Source of the DNA: Halomicronema sp. CCY15110
GTDB taxonomy: Bacteria > Cyanobacteriota > Cyanobacteriia > Phormidesmidales > Phormidesmidaceae
Direction: 5' to 3'
DNA length: 64,000 nt
Assembly: GCF_016888165.1 (NCBI RefSeq)
Contig: NZ_JACSWC010000435.1
Location: forward strand, 23,815-87,814
The position numbers and the translations under genes were made by a program. The notes under the pieces were generated by a model that was not told where the DNA came from, ran no database searches, and worked only from the letters and a program-made list of their open reading frames with translations. Of the stretch, positions 8,347-17,201 are shown piece after piece. The first letter of the stretch is position 1. The number at the start of each line of letters is the position of its first letter.

Positions 8347-9015
8347 ATGGTTGCTTATTACTCTCCCGTTGCAACCGGCCTGGCAAACGATACGGAAACC
8401 AAAATTTTGCAGGCGGCCCAGCAACTGTTTGCCCGTCAGGGGTATGGCGGCACCACGACCCGAGATCTCGCACAGGCGGCCGGCGTTGCTGAAGGCACCC
8501 TATTTCGACATTTTGAAAGCAAGAAAGCCATTCTGCTGAAGGTGGCCTCGGATGGCTGGACCGAGTTGCTGACCGATCTACTGACTGACCTGAGCGAAAT
8601 GGCAAACTATAAGGCGATCGACCAGGTCATGCAACATCGCCTTAACGATATTCCCCGGAATGCGGACCTAATGCGGGTGTGCTTTATGGAGGCCCAGCTA
8701 CATCTGGAATTACAAGGCCCGGTGCAGGGCGAAATGCTCGCCAAAATGGTCGATGTGACGGAAGCCTTTTTTCAAACTGCGATCGATCGCGGTATTTATC
8801 GTCCCCTCAATCCGCGAGTGCTGGCCCAAATTTTCTTAGGCATGTTCGCGATCGCGGGCTTCACCCACTCGACTTTGGATACACCCGCCAGTACATCAGA
8901 GCAGGTACAAGCTTTCGCGAGAGGGCTATCTGATGTCTTTCTGAATGGGGTGTTGGCGGAACGCGATTGTTTGACCGACGCTCAGCCAGTGCTTGATCAA
9001 TCAGGGCGCGCTTGA
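8347..9015 (+). CDS. TetR/AcrR family transcriptional regulator
   Basis: This 222-residue protein begins with the TetR DNA-binding domain: AAQQLFARQGYGGTTTRDLA then AGVAEGTLFRHFESKKAIL at about residues 20-60. The remainder is an all-helical ligand-binding and dimerisation domain, too variable to predict the ligand. I started at ATG 8347, since the 37 upstream in-frame residues have no TetR character. No efflux or catabolic gene lies next to it; the spacer to tRNA-Ser follows, so the target cannot be inferred from context. It probably represses its own promoter, as is usual in the family. Confidence 0.85.
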   Translation: MVAYYSPVATGLANDTETKILQAAQQLFARQGYGGTTTRDLAQAAGVAEGTLFRHFESKKAILLKVASDGWTELLTDLLTDLSEMANYKAIDQVMQHRLNDIPRNADLMRVCFMEAQLHLELQGPVQGEMLAKMVDVTEAFFQTAIDRGIYRPLNPRVLAQIFLGMFAIAGFTHSTLDTPASTSEQVQAFARGLSDVFLNGVLAERDCLTDAQPVLDQSGRA

Positions 9016-9441
9016 AAATAAGGCATTGCAGAATACCGGAATGATTTTTCAAGATCGAGCCCGATGACACCTGGAAGAAAACGCGATGCCATGCCCCAAT
9101 GGCCCCACTGCTGAACTCCGCAACAATGATCGTCACTGTGGATTGTCCCCCACGCTGTGATGCCTGAGCCGAAAGCACGATAGTAAGGTCGCCCATCCTG
9201 AAACGATGAGGCTGGGAAATCTTCTTGAGGAATGAGGCTTGAATAGTCGTCGCGGCTGTCCACTGACCGACCAAGTCTTTATTGCTTTGGTCGAAATTGG
9301 CTTTGTAAAAGCCTGGGCTCTTAACAGTTGTGGCTGGGGTTAAAGCGATCGCTTCGCCCAATTATCCGGACTAAAAAATTGCTTGGCTACGCTAAGCAAG
9401 TGTTTCCAGAACCGGATCAAAAATTCTCTGTAAAGAAAGAA
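9016..9441. other. Spacer between tetR and tRNA-Ser
   Basis: Two overlapping minus-strand frames (8997..9263 and 8861..9361) cover this stretch; neither has recognisable family features, and both extend into the end of tetR. I see no supported gene. It could hold a decayed sequence. Confidence 0.35.
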
Positions 9442-9528
9442 CGGAGAGGGAGGGATTCGAACCCTCGTTAAGGTTGCCCCTAAACAGCATTTCCAGTGCT
9501 GCGCCTTAAACCGCTCGGCCACCTCTCC
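9442..9528 (-). tRNA. trnS: tRNA-Ser (GGA)
   Basis: The minus strand folds as an 87-base class II tRNA. The acceptor arm GGAGAGG pairs with CCTCTCC followed by discriminator G. The D-arm region has GGCCGAGCGGTTTAAGGC, the anticodon loop has GGA read from 9492..9494, a long variable arm is present, and the T-loop is GGTTCGAATCC. CCA is not encoded. Confidence 0.95.
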
Positions 9529-9789
9529 AAATTTTGGCGTGATCCATTCGCAGTGAACCAATCACAGTGTTTAATCCTATCAGAGAATGGCCGGACTAAG
9601 CCGCGATCGCCTCTGAAAAGTCTGCAAAACCTGAGCCACCCATTTTCGAGCTGAGATTCCTTGGCCCTGCCGCCCGAGTGGCCCCGCAAACGCAAAATCC
9701 TGTGAGAGCATAGACGGTGAGGCCAACGTTCACACTTGCCGTTTGGTTGATCGATCACTGCTTTCATTTTTCACCAGTTGACTATCAGC

Positions 9790-10158
9790 ATGACCCGCTC
9801 CCACCGCATCAACATTCATCATCGCGATCTCGACCAGCACTACACCGTCGAAGTGCCCGAAGACCGCTACATTTTGCAATCGGCGGAAAACCAGGGAGCT
9901 AAGTTGCCCTTTGCCTGCCGAAATGGAGCCTGCACAACTTGTGCCGTGCGGATTTTGTCAGGTGAGGTGGAACAACCAGAAGCCATGGGTCTTTCTCCTG
10001 ACTTGCGGGAAAAAGGCTATGCCTTGCTGTGCGTCAGCTATCCCCGCACAGCGCTAGAAGTGGAAACCCAGGACGAAGACGAAGTTTATGAGCTGCAGTT
10101 TGGACGCTATTTTGGCAAGGGCAAGGTGCGCTTTGGCTTGCCACTGGAAGACGATTAA
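9790..10158 (+). CDS. 2Fe-2S plant-type ferredoxin
   Basis: This is a 122-residue soluble electron carrier. The cluster-binding motif CRNGACTTC (CxxxxCxxC) is at about residues 43-51, and the fourth ligand is in ALLCVSYP near residue 81. It has a C-terminal extension (ELQFGRYFGKGKVRFGLPL), which I associate with the minor slr1828-type ferredoxins of cyanobacteria rather than with PetF. The start is placed at ATG 9790, because the TTG at 9778 gives only four extra residues. The SNase-like gene follows 66 bp downstream. Its redox partner cannot be read from context. Confidence 0.88.
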   Translation: MTRSHRINIHHRDLDQHYTVEVPEDRYILQSAENQGAKLPFACRNGACTTCAVRILSGEVEQPEAMGLSPDLREKGYALLCVSYPRTALEVETQDEDEVYELQFGRYFGKGKVRFGLPLEDD

Positions 10159-10224
10159 GGCCCTTGGCTGGGCATACTCAAGCGGGGAAGCGTTATCTTT
10201 GGCAACCTTTTCCGCTGGGGCATC

Positions 10225-10776
10225 ATGGGCAGGGGAGACACGTCGATATTGAGACGGCGATCGCGACTAATCGGGCTCGCGGCGATAGTGCTCGCCCTGA
10301 TACTGTGGCTCATTCCCCCAGCGGCGGCCACCCAGACCGTGACGATCGATTATGCCAAGAGTGGCAACACGCTGGAACTGTTGTTTGAGCTGAGTCCAGA
10401 GCAACCGGTGACCGCCATTCGCTTAGCGGCGATCGAAGCGCCGGATCGCGACCAAGAACCTTGGGGATCGCAGGCTCGCGACTGCTTGGCCGACTTGCGG
10501 GATCAGATTATTCAGCTTGAACTGGTTGATAACCAACCCGATGCTTACAATCGCCTGTGGGCGTATGGCTGGCAACAGGGCGAATTGATCAACGCGACGT
10601 CTTTGGCCCAGGGCTGCACGTATCTGGCCGATCCGACGGATGAATTCAGTCCGCATTATCAAGAATTGCTCTATGCGCAGGAGCGATCGCGCCTGCTGGG
10701 CTTAGGCATTTGGGATCCCCAAAATCCGTTGCGAGAGACGGCCCAACGTTTTCGTGAGCGATCGCCTTCCCCTTAA
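10225..10776 (+). CDS. Secreted staphylococcal nuclease-like (SNase) protein
   Basis: This is a 183-residue protein with a basic start and a hydrophobic segment at about 15-34 ending in PPAAATQT, which reads as a signal peptide or anchor. The rest resembles the SNase/thermonuclease OB-fold: IRLAAIEAPD near residue 66, then PWGSQARDCLADL, and YNRLWAYGW with the expected arginine near 112. These segments correspond to parts of the SNase active site, but I cannot confirm that all calcium-binding and catalytic positions are kept, so activity is uncertain. It would act outside the plasma membrane. It reads in the same direction as the phosphatase, which starts 28 bp later. Confidence 0.7.
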   Translation: MGRGDTSILRRRSRLIGLAAIVLALILWLIPPAAATQTVTIDYAKSGNTLELLFELSPEQPVTAIRLAAIEAPDRDQEPWGSQARDCLADLRDQIIQLELVDNQPDAYNRLWAYGWQQGELINATSLAQGCTYLADPTDEFSPHYQELLYAQERSRLLGLGIWDPQNPLRETAQRFRERSPSP

Positions 10777-10804
10777 ACTAGGGATGATCAGCCAGGGAAA
10801 ATGT

Positions 10805-11653
10805 ATGACTACCGTTAGCGATCGCGATTTGCAGCGCTATTTAGAAGTCGCGACTGAAGCGGCCTTGGCGGCGGGTGCGGTGTTGCAAACCTATTGGGGC
10901 AAACTGGAGCACATTGAGCAAAAAGGTCGCCCCGGTGATCTTGTCACCGAAGCCGATAAAGCCGCCGAAGCGGTGGTGCTCGACGTTTTGACTCGGCACT
11001 TACCCGACCATCCCATCCTGGCCGAAGAGTCAGGCAGCCTCCGGGCAGCTGACGAAAGTCCCTTTCTTTGGGCCATTGATCCCCTCGATGGCACCACCAA
11101 TTACACCCATCAGTATCCGTTCTCAGCGGTATCGATCGGGTTATTAATTGACGGTCATCCAGCCGTGGGGGCGATCTTTGACCCCTTTCGCGAAGATCTC
11201 TTTCGCGCCGCCAAAGGTCACGGAGCCACCCTCAATCGGCGCTCAATTCAGGTCTCCACGACCGACAAACTGGCCGATAGCCTGCTCGTGACTGGCTTCG
11301 CCTACGATCGCCACGAACGCATCGACAATAACTACGCCGAATTTTGTCATCTGACACACCTGACCCAAGGCGTGAGACGGGGGGGAGCGGCTTCGTTAGA
11401 TTTGGCCTACGTGGCGTGTGGGCGGCTGGATGGCTATTGGGAACGAGGGTTGTCGCCTTGGGATATGGCCGCTGGCGTCGTCTTAGTCGAAGAAGCGGGC
11501 GGACACGTAACCGCCTATGATGAAACTGATTTTGATATCAAATCCGGCCGCATCTTGGCGACAAACCAGCGCATCCACACTATCCTTAGCCAAGTGTTAA
11601 AACAGGTGCAACCGTTAGAAAACTTTCAGCCCATGGCGATCGCTGAATCATGA
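10805..11653 (+). CDS. Inositol monophosphatase family protein
   Basis: This 282-residue Mg-dependent phosphatase has the family metal-binding motifs: EESG at 74-77, DPLDGTTNY at 92-100 and WDMAAGVVLVEEAGG near 218. Family members hydrolyse myo-inositol phosphate, histidinol phosphate or 3'-phosphoadenosine 5'-phosphate, and sequence alone does not decide between them. The ATG at 10805 follows AGGGAAA and gives the expected N-terminus; an in-frame ATG at 10784 is a possible alternative. The hisZ gene lies two genes downstream, so a histidinol-phosphatase role is a weak contextual suggestion. Confidence 0.87.
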   Translation: MTTVSDRDLQRYLEVATEAALAAGAVLQTYWGKLEHIEQKGRPGDLVTEADKAAEAVVLDVLTRHLPDHPILAEESGSLRAADESPFLWAIDPLDGTTNYTHQYPFSAVSIGLLIDGHPAVGAIFDPFREDLFRAAKGHGATLNRRSIQVSTTDKLADSLLVTGFAYDRHERIDNNYAEFCHLTHLTQGVRRGGAASLDLAYVACGRLDGYWERGLSPWDMAAGVVLVEEAGGHVTAYDETDFDIKSGRILATNQRIHTILSQVLKQVQPLENFQPMAIAES

Positions 11654-11800
11654 TGACTTGACGATAACTCCGGGAGTTAATGACTGAACGCCTGCGCACT
11701 CTACCTTGCAGGGCAGAAGCGTAGATCTCAAGCAGCACACGCCGCACTACAGCCAGAAATCGGGAGAATGCCTCAATAGGCGAGGGAAACGTTAATAGGT

Positions 11801-12748
11801 ATGAATATAGAGCAAGGGTTATTCCAATTTGACCTGACTGACTATCACGCCATCTTAGGGGTGGCCCTGGACGCTGACGCCAAAGCCATTCGTAAGCGGT
11901 ATCTCAAAATTGCGCGCAAGCTGCACCCCGATAGTTTGCGCGATAGCACCAGCGAAGATCGGCAAAAGGCGAACGAACTGCTCTCCAAGATGGTCAACCC
12001 GGCCTACGAAAGCCTGACCCAAGAAAAGGTCATAACTGAACATATGATTGTGTTGCGGCTACGGGGGCAACGCTTAAGTCGAGATACCTCGGTGACTTTG
12101 CAGTCAGAGGCGGCGCAGGCGATCGCCCAAAGCAACAATGCCAGTTCGGCCTATGTGAATAGCCTGCAAACCCTGGCTGAGGAGCAGTACGAAGCAATTG
12201 ACCAAGTCCTGGATGTGATCGGTCAAATTAGCGAGCTCAATCTGGCCTACTTGATGTGTACGTCCGGGGGCAGTGGCAGCGGGGCAAAACCCGCCAATCC
12301 TGCCGCCAGCAGCACCAGTAGATCCCCCGCCGCAACCTCGGCCAACTCGACCTCTCCCCGTCAACCCGCCGCCCCGCCGCCCTCACCAAAACAGCAGCGA
12401 GAAGCGATTATCGAGAGCTATCAGCGGCGCGCGGCCAGTTTTGCCGCGAAAAAAGAGTATTCCCGCGCCATTTTGGAAATGCGCGATGCTATCAAGTCGA
12501 ATCCGACTAATGGGCAGTGCCATGCCCAGCTGGCAGCCTATTATTTACAAGCGGGACAGGCCAAAATGGCCAAGATTCATCTCAAGCGAGCCTTAGAGTT
12601 GGCTCCCGATAATACCCTGGCCCGCGAGTTAGAACCCAAGCTAAATCAGGCGACTGGCAGCCAGACGACGCGGAATAGTAGTGCCAAGAGTGCGCCACCA
12701 AAATCGAAAGGCGGCTTATTTGGCTTGTTTGGAGGGAAGCAAAAGTAA
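11801..12748 (+). CDS. J-domain protein with C-terminal TPR
   Basis: This 315-residue protein starts with a J-domain (YHAILGVALDADAKAIRKRY) whose HPD triad is at 42-44, so it should stimulate an Hsp70 partner. A middle segment of about 80 residues is helical, followed by a Ser/Pro/Ala-rich linker at about 160-205. Residues 210-280 carry one or two TPR-like repeats (SYQRRAASFAAKKEYSRAI, HAQLAAYYLQAGQAKMAKIH), and the tail is basic and Gly-rich. No zinc-finger or DnaJ C-terminal domain is present, so it is not DnaJ itself. The stop codon directly abuts the hisZ start, suggesting cotranscription. Confidence 0.85.
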   Translation: MNIEQGLFQFDLTDYHAILGVALDADAKAIRKRYLKIARKLHPDSLRDSTSEDRQKANELLSKMVNPAYESLTQEKVITEHMIVLRLRGQRLSRDTSVTLQSEAAQAIAQSNNASSAYVNSLQTLAEEQYEAIDQVLDVIGQISELNLAYLMCTSGGSGSGAKPANPAASSTSRSPAATSANSTSPRQPAAPPPSPKQQREAIIESYQRRAASFAAKKEYSRAILEMRDAIKSNPTNGQCHAQLAAYYLQAGQAKMAKIHLKRALELAPDNTLARELEPKLNQATGSQTTRNSSAKSAPPKSKGGLFGLFGGKQK

Positions 12749-13966
12749 ATGAGTTATCAGCCACCGTCCGGAACCCGCGATTTGTTGCCGCTGGATGTCG
12801 CCCAAAAGTATTGGATTGAGGCGCGTCTGGAGGCCATGTTTCAGCGGTGGGGATATCACCGCATCATTACCTCCACGGTGGAGAACTTGGATACGTTGAT
12901 GGCTGGGGGGGCGATCGCTCAGTCTTCGGTGATTCAGCTCCAGGGCGACGGGCCAGAACGACTCGGCTTACGGCCCGAACTCACGGCGTCCATCGCGCGA
13001 GCTGCTGTCACCCGCATGGCGCAAGTCACCTATCCTCAACGGCTGTATTACACCGCTAACGTGTTTAGCCGGGCACCGAAAGGGTCGCAGGCGGGGCAGC
13101 GCGAATATTATCAAGCCGGAGTCGAACTGCTGGGAACGAGCGGCACCCTGGCGGATGCCGAAACCTTGCGGCTGCTGCTGAGCTGTGTCAAAAACTTGCA
13201 ACTCACGGATTGGCAATTGATTTTGGGTAATGCGGATCTGACCCGATCGCTGCTCCAAGCATTTCCCGAAAGGTTGCGGGGCACCGTGCGAGCAGCGATC
13301 GCCCAACTCGACCGCATCACCTTGGAAACCCTGGATTTGCCGGATGAGTTACGGCAGCGAGCCTTGCAACTGATGGATTTGCGCGGACGACCCCAAGACG
13401 TGTTGCAAACAGTCAGCCAACTGCCTCTCACGCCAGAGCAGCAGGCGATCGTCAATGAACTCAAGTCTTTGCTGGAACTCTTAGATCGGGCCAAGCCGGC
13501 CTCTCCAGTGATTCTTGACCTGAGCTTGGTGCAGTCGTTTGATTACTACACCGGCATCATCTTTGAGGCGGTGGTCAACACGCCCCAAGGGCGACAAGTC
13601 GTGGGCAAGGGCGGACGTTACGACAATCTGCTCGGCGTGTTTGATCCCAAAGGGCGCAGCTATCCCGGCATCGGCTTCATGCTGAATGTGGAAACGCTGC
13701 ATCAAGCCCTGGCGGGGACGGGCTGTTTGCCAGAAGTGATTCCGCCGAGCGACTGGCTCGTGGTGCCCAAAACGCCCCAGGCCGCGATCGCGGCCTTTCA
13801 GTATGCCGAAACCATTCGCGAAGCCGAAGCGTTGGTCAGGGTGGAGCTTTATTTAGAACCTGAAGACGACGTTGCGGTGATTCGCCAGCGGGCGCGCGAT
13901 CGCAACATCAGCCGTATCGCTTGGATTACGGACACCCACCCACCGGAAATCGAAGCGGTAAACTGA
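12749..13966 (+). CDS. hisZ: ATP phosphoribosyltransferase regulatory subunit HisZ
   Basis: This 405-residue histidyl-tRNA-synthetase-like protein has no tRNA charging role; it partners short-form HisG in the first step of histidine synthesis and allows feedback control by histidine. It opens with YQPPSGTRDLLPLD and keeps class II synthetase segments (LRPELTASIARAA, REYYQAGVELLG, SFDYYTGIIFEA, GKGGRYDNLLG), but lacks the C-terminal anticodon-binding domain of HisS. Its start codon follows directly after the stop of the J-domain gene. hisG is not in the window. Confidence 0.92.
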   Translation: MSYQPPSGTRDLLPLDVAQKYWIEARLEAMFQRWGYHRIITSTVENLDTLMAGGAIAQSSVIQLQGDGPERLGLRPELTASIARAAVTRMAQVTYPQRLYYTANVFSRAPKGSQAGQREYYQAGVELLGTSGTLADAETLRLLLSCVKNLQLTDWQLILGNADLTRSLLQAFPERLRGTVRAAIAQLDRITLETLDLPDELRQRALQLMDLRGRPQDVLQTVSQLPLTPEQQAIVNELKSLLELLDRAKPASPVILDLSLVQSFDYYTGIIFEAVVNTPQGRQVVGKGGRYDNLLGVFDPKGRSYPGIGFMLNVETLHQALAGTGCLPEVIPPSDWLVVPKTPQAAIAAFQYAETIREAEALVRVELYLEPEDDVAVIRQRARDRNISRIAWITDTHPPEIEAVN

Positions 13967-14043
13967 ATCTAGGCTGATTTCTCTGGGCAAAGTAAAACTT
14001 TGGGAAATCAGGTTAAAGAAGACGCCGATTAAGAGAGGAGAAT

Positions 14044-14271
14044 ATGGCTCATACAATTGTGACCAACGTGTGTGAAGGGGTGGCTGATTGTGTCGATGCT
14101 TGCCCAGTAGCCTGCATTCACGAAGGCCCCGACAAAAATGCCAAAGGCACCGATTGGTACTGGATTGATTTTTCCACCTGCATCGATTGCGGCATTTGCT
14201 TACAAGTTTGTCCCGTTGAGGGCGCAATTCTGCCCGAAGAACAACCGGAATTGCAAAAAACGCCAGCTTAG
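14044..14271 (+). CDS. Bacterial-type ferredoxin with two Fe-S clusters
   Basis: This 75-residue ferredoxin begins AHTIVTNVCEG. Cysteines C10, C17 and C21 (CxxxxxxCxxxCP) would bind a 3Fe-4S or second cluster, and CIDCGICLQVCP near 45-56 is a standard 4Fe-4S motif. The build matches seven-iron ferredoxins. The ribosome site AGAGAGGAG is directly upstream of the ATG. The gene is preceded by a 77-bp gap after hisZ and could be transcribed from its own promoter. Its electron donor and acceptor are unknown. Confidence 0.92.
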   Translation: MAHTIVTNVCEGVADCVDACPVACIHEGPDKNAKGTDWYWIDFSTCIDCGICLQVCPVEGAILPEEQPELQKTPA

Positions 14272-14548
14272 GCCGCGGCGAGAAAATCACATCCCAGTTG
14301 AGGGGCGTGACTGGATCGTGAGGGGGCTGAGTTGGGGGGACTATCTTTGGTCAGGCATCGGCAACTTTGTGGTGAACGTATCCCCTGAAGACAGGTCGGT
14401 GGGCGATCGCTCTGCCGGTTCCAGCCATCCCGCAACCGTGCTGATCCGCAACCGTGCAGATAAGGCTGATGGCTTGGCTGTGGCGCTCACCACGAGTTTT
14501 GCTGAGTTCAAGTGTTGACGGATACACTTTTCCAAAAGTTCAAACACT
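14272..14548. other. Spacer after the ferredoxin
   Basis: No supported gene. A 17-bp perfect inverted repeat (GTTCAAA, CAC, TTTGAAC) at 14538..14554 overlaps the putative -35 of the RNA candidate that follows and could be an operator. Confidence 0.4.
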
Positions 14549-14577
14549 TTGAACCAATTACCTTTTTCCCGTAAATC
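14549..14577 (+). promoter_or_regulatory. Putative promoter of orphan RNA
   Basis: TTGAAC and TAAATC are separated by exactly 17 bases. Each box matches four of the six bases of the sigma-70 consensus. The predicted start is near 14584. Confidence 0.35.
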
Positions 14578-14583
14578 TATCTA

Positions 14584-14735
14584 GAAATTGTGGGCCTTTC
14601 TGAGGTGCGGGGGGCATTATGAAACTGTTGAAAGACACTTATCCTGAACCGCTTCTAAGCCTAGCTACTTATTTAACCTAACACTCTATGTTTAAGCGCC
14701 CCCAGTGCCTTGTGCACTGGGGGTTATTACATTTT
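14584..14735 (+). ncRNA. Candidate structured small RNA with terminator
   Basis: A region of about 150 bases lacks a reading frame but can form a long closing stem. AGGTGC plus GGGGGC at 14613..14625 pairs with GCCCCC plus GTGCCT at 14698..14710. The 3' side also forms a strong terminator hairpin at 14699..14723, which would exclude the closing stem. No gene lies downstream on this strand for 2.4 kb, so an orphan small RNA fits better than an attenuator. The outline recalls 6S-like RNAs with a closing stem, but I cannot assign it to any family. Confidence 0.4.
14699..14723 (+). terminator. Strong intrinsic terminator hairpin
   Basis: CCCCCAGTGC and GCACTGGGGG form a perfect 10-bp stem around a CTTGT loop, followed by TTATTACATTTT. 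It ends either the candidate RNA or a long ferredoxin transcript. Confidence 0.75.
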
Positions 14736-14909
14736 GGGGAAGCTCCTAACGCCAGCTCCTTGCTCCCCAGGGCGCATTAGTTAAGCCACTGTATTACGAG
14801 AAGCGCGCCCGCCCGCTGAGCCATGCCAGCAACGGTGATGAGCCAGGCCGCTGTGAGCCTTCCAGGGGGAGTCCGTAATGGTGACTCTAACGGCATCCAG
14901 CGACGAGCT

Positions 14910-16985
14910 TCATAGCAAGGCGAGGGTGAGTTGCCAATTCAGTAATTGTCCGGTGTGACCAGGGGCGCGATCGCTGACTCGGAGCGCCCAACGTCCGGCG
15001 GCAGAGCTACCAATGGCCCCGATCAAGATCGGGGTATTTTGCACGTTGTATTGCCGATTAAGTTGCTGCTGGTTGCCCAGGGTGCGGCCTTGCAACAATA
15101 ACTCCTGGCCCGTCGGCAGGCGCAAATACACTTCGACATCGCCTAAATAATCATGCGCCAGGGTGACGTGAACGGTTAAATCTTGCACCGTCCCCGTGGT
15201 GCGAACCTGCTGGGGACGGCTCACCCCAGTAGCCTGATTATCCGGAATCGAGGTCAGGAAATCATCCTTAAGCGCCACCGTGCGGGTATAAGTGCGGCCC
15301 TGCCATAACCGCCGTTTCGCCTCCATCACGGCCCGGTAGGCATTCACCCGACCGTAGCCAAACCATTGGGAGTGACCTTGCTGGTCGTAGGTACCGTAAC
15401 GGGTTCCCAGTTGGGGGTCGGGGGTAGTATCAGTGATTTTGTCTGCCGTTTGTTGCAGAATTTGCTTCACTGCGCGTGCCGTAAGTGATGGATTGGCCGA
15501 CAAGACTAGAGCCGCGACTCCGGCCACCTCTGGACAAGCGCTCGATGTGCCGCCAAAGGTGTGGGTATAGGCATCGAGATCGTAGCCTGCGGTGCCGGTG
15601 CGATCGCTAGTCACCATGCCTCTACCGGGGGTTGCCGTCGCGATCGGCGGCCCGGTTTTGATGCTGCCCGTCTCCGGCAACGACACCGTGGGATGTCCAT
15701 TATTGCTAGGCGCGGCCACCGCCACATCCCGCCCCCAATTGCTGTAAGCCGACTTGCTGTTGAGACTGGTGCAAGCTGACACCGTAATCACGTCGGGATG
15801 CACCGCGAACCCGCTCAGCCATGCCGTCTGCCCGCTCACCGCATTGCGCGGCCAGTCCCGTTCGTTCACGGTGCCATGCACGGGACGGTTGGCATTCCCC
15901 GCCGAAAACACAATCACACAGCCTTTGCCATCGCGGCCCTGAGTGGCCGCTTGGGTCAGCACCAAGCGTTGCCGTAGCGACAGGGGATACTTAATCGCTG
16001 CGGGTGACCAGCTACAAGAGATCACGGCCGCCCCTTGCTGCATCGCCCACCGGAACATTTCTTCAATGGCCGCATCGTCTAAAAAACCCGTCATCCGCAG
16101 AGGCATCAATCCACAGCCGGGGGCCACACCAACAATGCCGCTGGCATTTTCTTCGCCGATCGCCAGTCCCGCGCAAGCGGTGCCGTGATTATCGGTTGTC
16201 GCATCGGGCAGGGGGACGGCATCCTGCGCTTTGAGGTCTTTGGGAGCCACAATTTTGCCGAGGCCCTGCAAATCGGGATGAGCTAGGTCAAAGCCATCGT
16301 CACATACGGCCACCACCACCGAGCGCGTGCCACGGGTCAAATCCCACGCAGCTTCGGCGGCAATGTGGGCATTTGGCTGAACTAAAGCGCTGACCACTGG
16401 GGTCAGGTGCCACTGCTGCCGAAATAAATTGTCCGTAGGGCGATATTGCGGCGCGGTGGCCATCACTACGTTCGGTTCTGCCGTCAACACTTCGGTCAGC
16501 CGCATCAAGTGATTGGCAATTTTGAGGGGATTTTCACTCGCTGACGGCGTCACGCGATACACAAACGTGTTGGGAATGCCTGCCAGTGTTTGGGCGATCG
16601 CTAATCCCGGCGGAGCCGCGATCGCCTGCCGCTGGGCTGCCATGACGGCAGGGGCAAATTGCACAGTGATCTGGTCAGTGAGATAAATCCAGCTGCGGGG
16701 ACTCGCCGCTAAGCGATAAACCCGACTGGCGAATTGGACCCATGCACTTTGCCGAGCCGCCGCGAGGGCCGATTCTAAGTGATCCGGGGCCACTTGCCAT
16801 TCCACCAGTTCACCGCGGGCGACCGGGCGCACGGCCAGTGGCGCAATGAGCGATCGCAGCTCATCTACGGCGGTCGGGGCCGTCAGGCGCGTGGTGAAGC
16901 GATCGCTCACCCGACTCAGCAACAGTTCTTCCCCCCCCCGCTGTAAGATGAGCCCGGGTCTGGATTGGTCGCTACGATTGGTCAT
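14910..16985 (-). CDS. S8 subtilisin/kexin-like serine protease with C-terminal P-domain
   Basis: This 691-residue protein has an N-terminal region of about 200 residues without a signal peptide that I can see. A subtilase domain follows, with catalytic Asp229 (CDDGFD), His267 (DNHGTACAG) and Ser481 (GGTSSACPE). From about residue 590 it has a proprotein-convertase P-domain (LTVHVTLAHDYLGDVEVYL ending in LNWQLTLALL). This layout matches the calcium-dependent protease PrcA of Anabaena, which I consider the likely orthologue. The ATG at 16985 has AGAGG upstream and was preferred to the 17009 start. It would process or degrade proteins in the periplasm or cytoplasm; the location is uncertain. 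Confidence 0.87.
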   Translation of the reverse strand: MTNRSDQSRPGLILQRGGEELLLSRVSDRFTTRLTAPTAVDELRSLIAPLAVRPVARGELVEWQVAPDHLESALAAARQSAWVQFASRVYRLAASPRSWIYLTDQITVQFAPAVMAAQRQAIAAPPGLAIAQTLAGIPNTFVYRVTPSASENPLKIANHLMRLTEVLTAEPNVVMATAPQYRPTDNLFRQQWHLTPVVSALVQPNAHIAAEAAWDLTRGTRSVVVAVCDDGFDLAHPDLQGLGKIVAPKDLKAQDAVPLPDATTDNHGTACAGLAIGEENASGIVGVAPGCGLMPLRMTGFLDDAAIEEMFRWAMQQGAAVISCSWSPAAIKYPLSLRQRLVLTQAATQGRDGKGCVIVFSAGNANRPVHGTVNERDWPRNAVSGQTAWLSGFAVHPDVITVSACTSLNSKSAYSNWGRDVAVAAPSNNGHPTVSLPETGSIKTGPPIATATPGRGMVTSDRTGTAGYDLDAYTHTFGGTSSACPEVAGVAALVLSANPSLTARAVKQILQQTADKITDTTPDPQLGTRYGTYDQQGHSQWFGYGRVNAYRAVMEAKRRLWQGRTYTRTVALKDDFLTSIPDNQATGVSRPQQVRTTGTVQDLTVHVTLAHDYLGDVEVYLRLPTGQELLLQGRTLGNQQQLNRQYNVQNTPILIGAIGSSAAGRWALRVSDRAPGHTGQLLNWQLTLALL

Positions 16986-17201
16986 CCCTGCACCTCTGGA
17001 ACCTGGCATCGACCGTCAGCGTCTAATCGCCTTGGCCCGCGATCCGGTCGCTGATCAGACTCAACGCCGACGCTGTGCCTCAACTGTAGTCAACGCTAAC
17101 GCCGTTGGTCGCAAGTTAGGTTTTAACTTCAAGTTTCAAGTGAAATGGTAAGATACATCGGTATTTTTGCATTCCGTCAACATTTGCACTCAGGTTCCCC
17201 C

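Noticed and set aside
8861..9361. 166-codon minus-strand frame across the tetR end
   Set aside because: It runs antisense to the conserved end of tetR, and its translation matches no family I know.
14138..14547. Overlapping frames after the ferredoxin (14138..14518 plus, 14341..14547 minus)
   Set aside because: They overlap the ferredoxin gene or each other and have no family features or ribosome sites.
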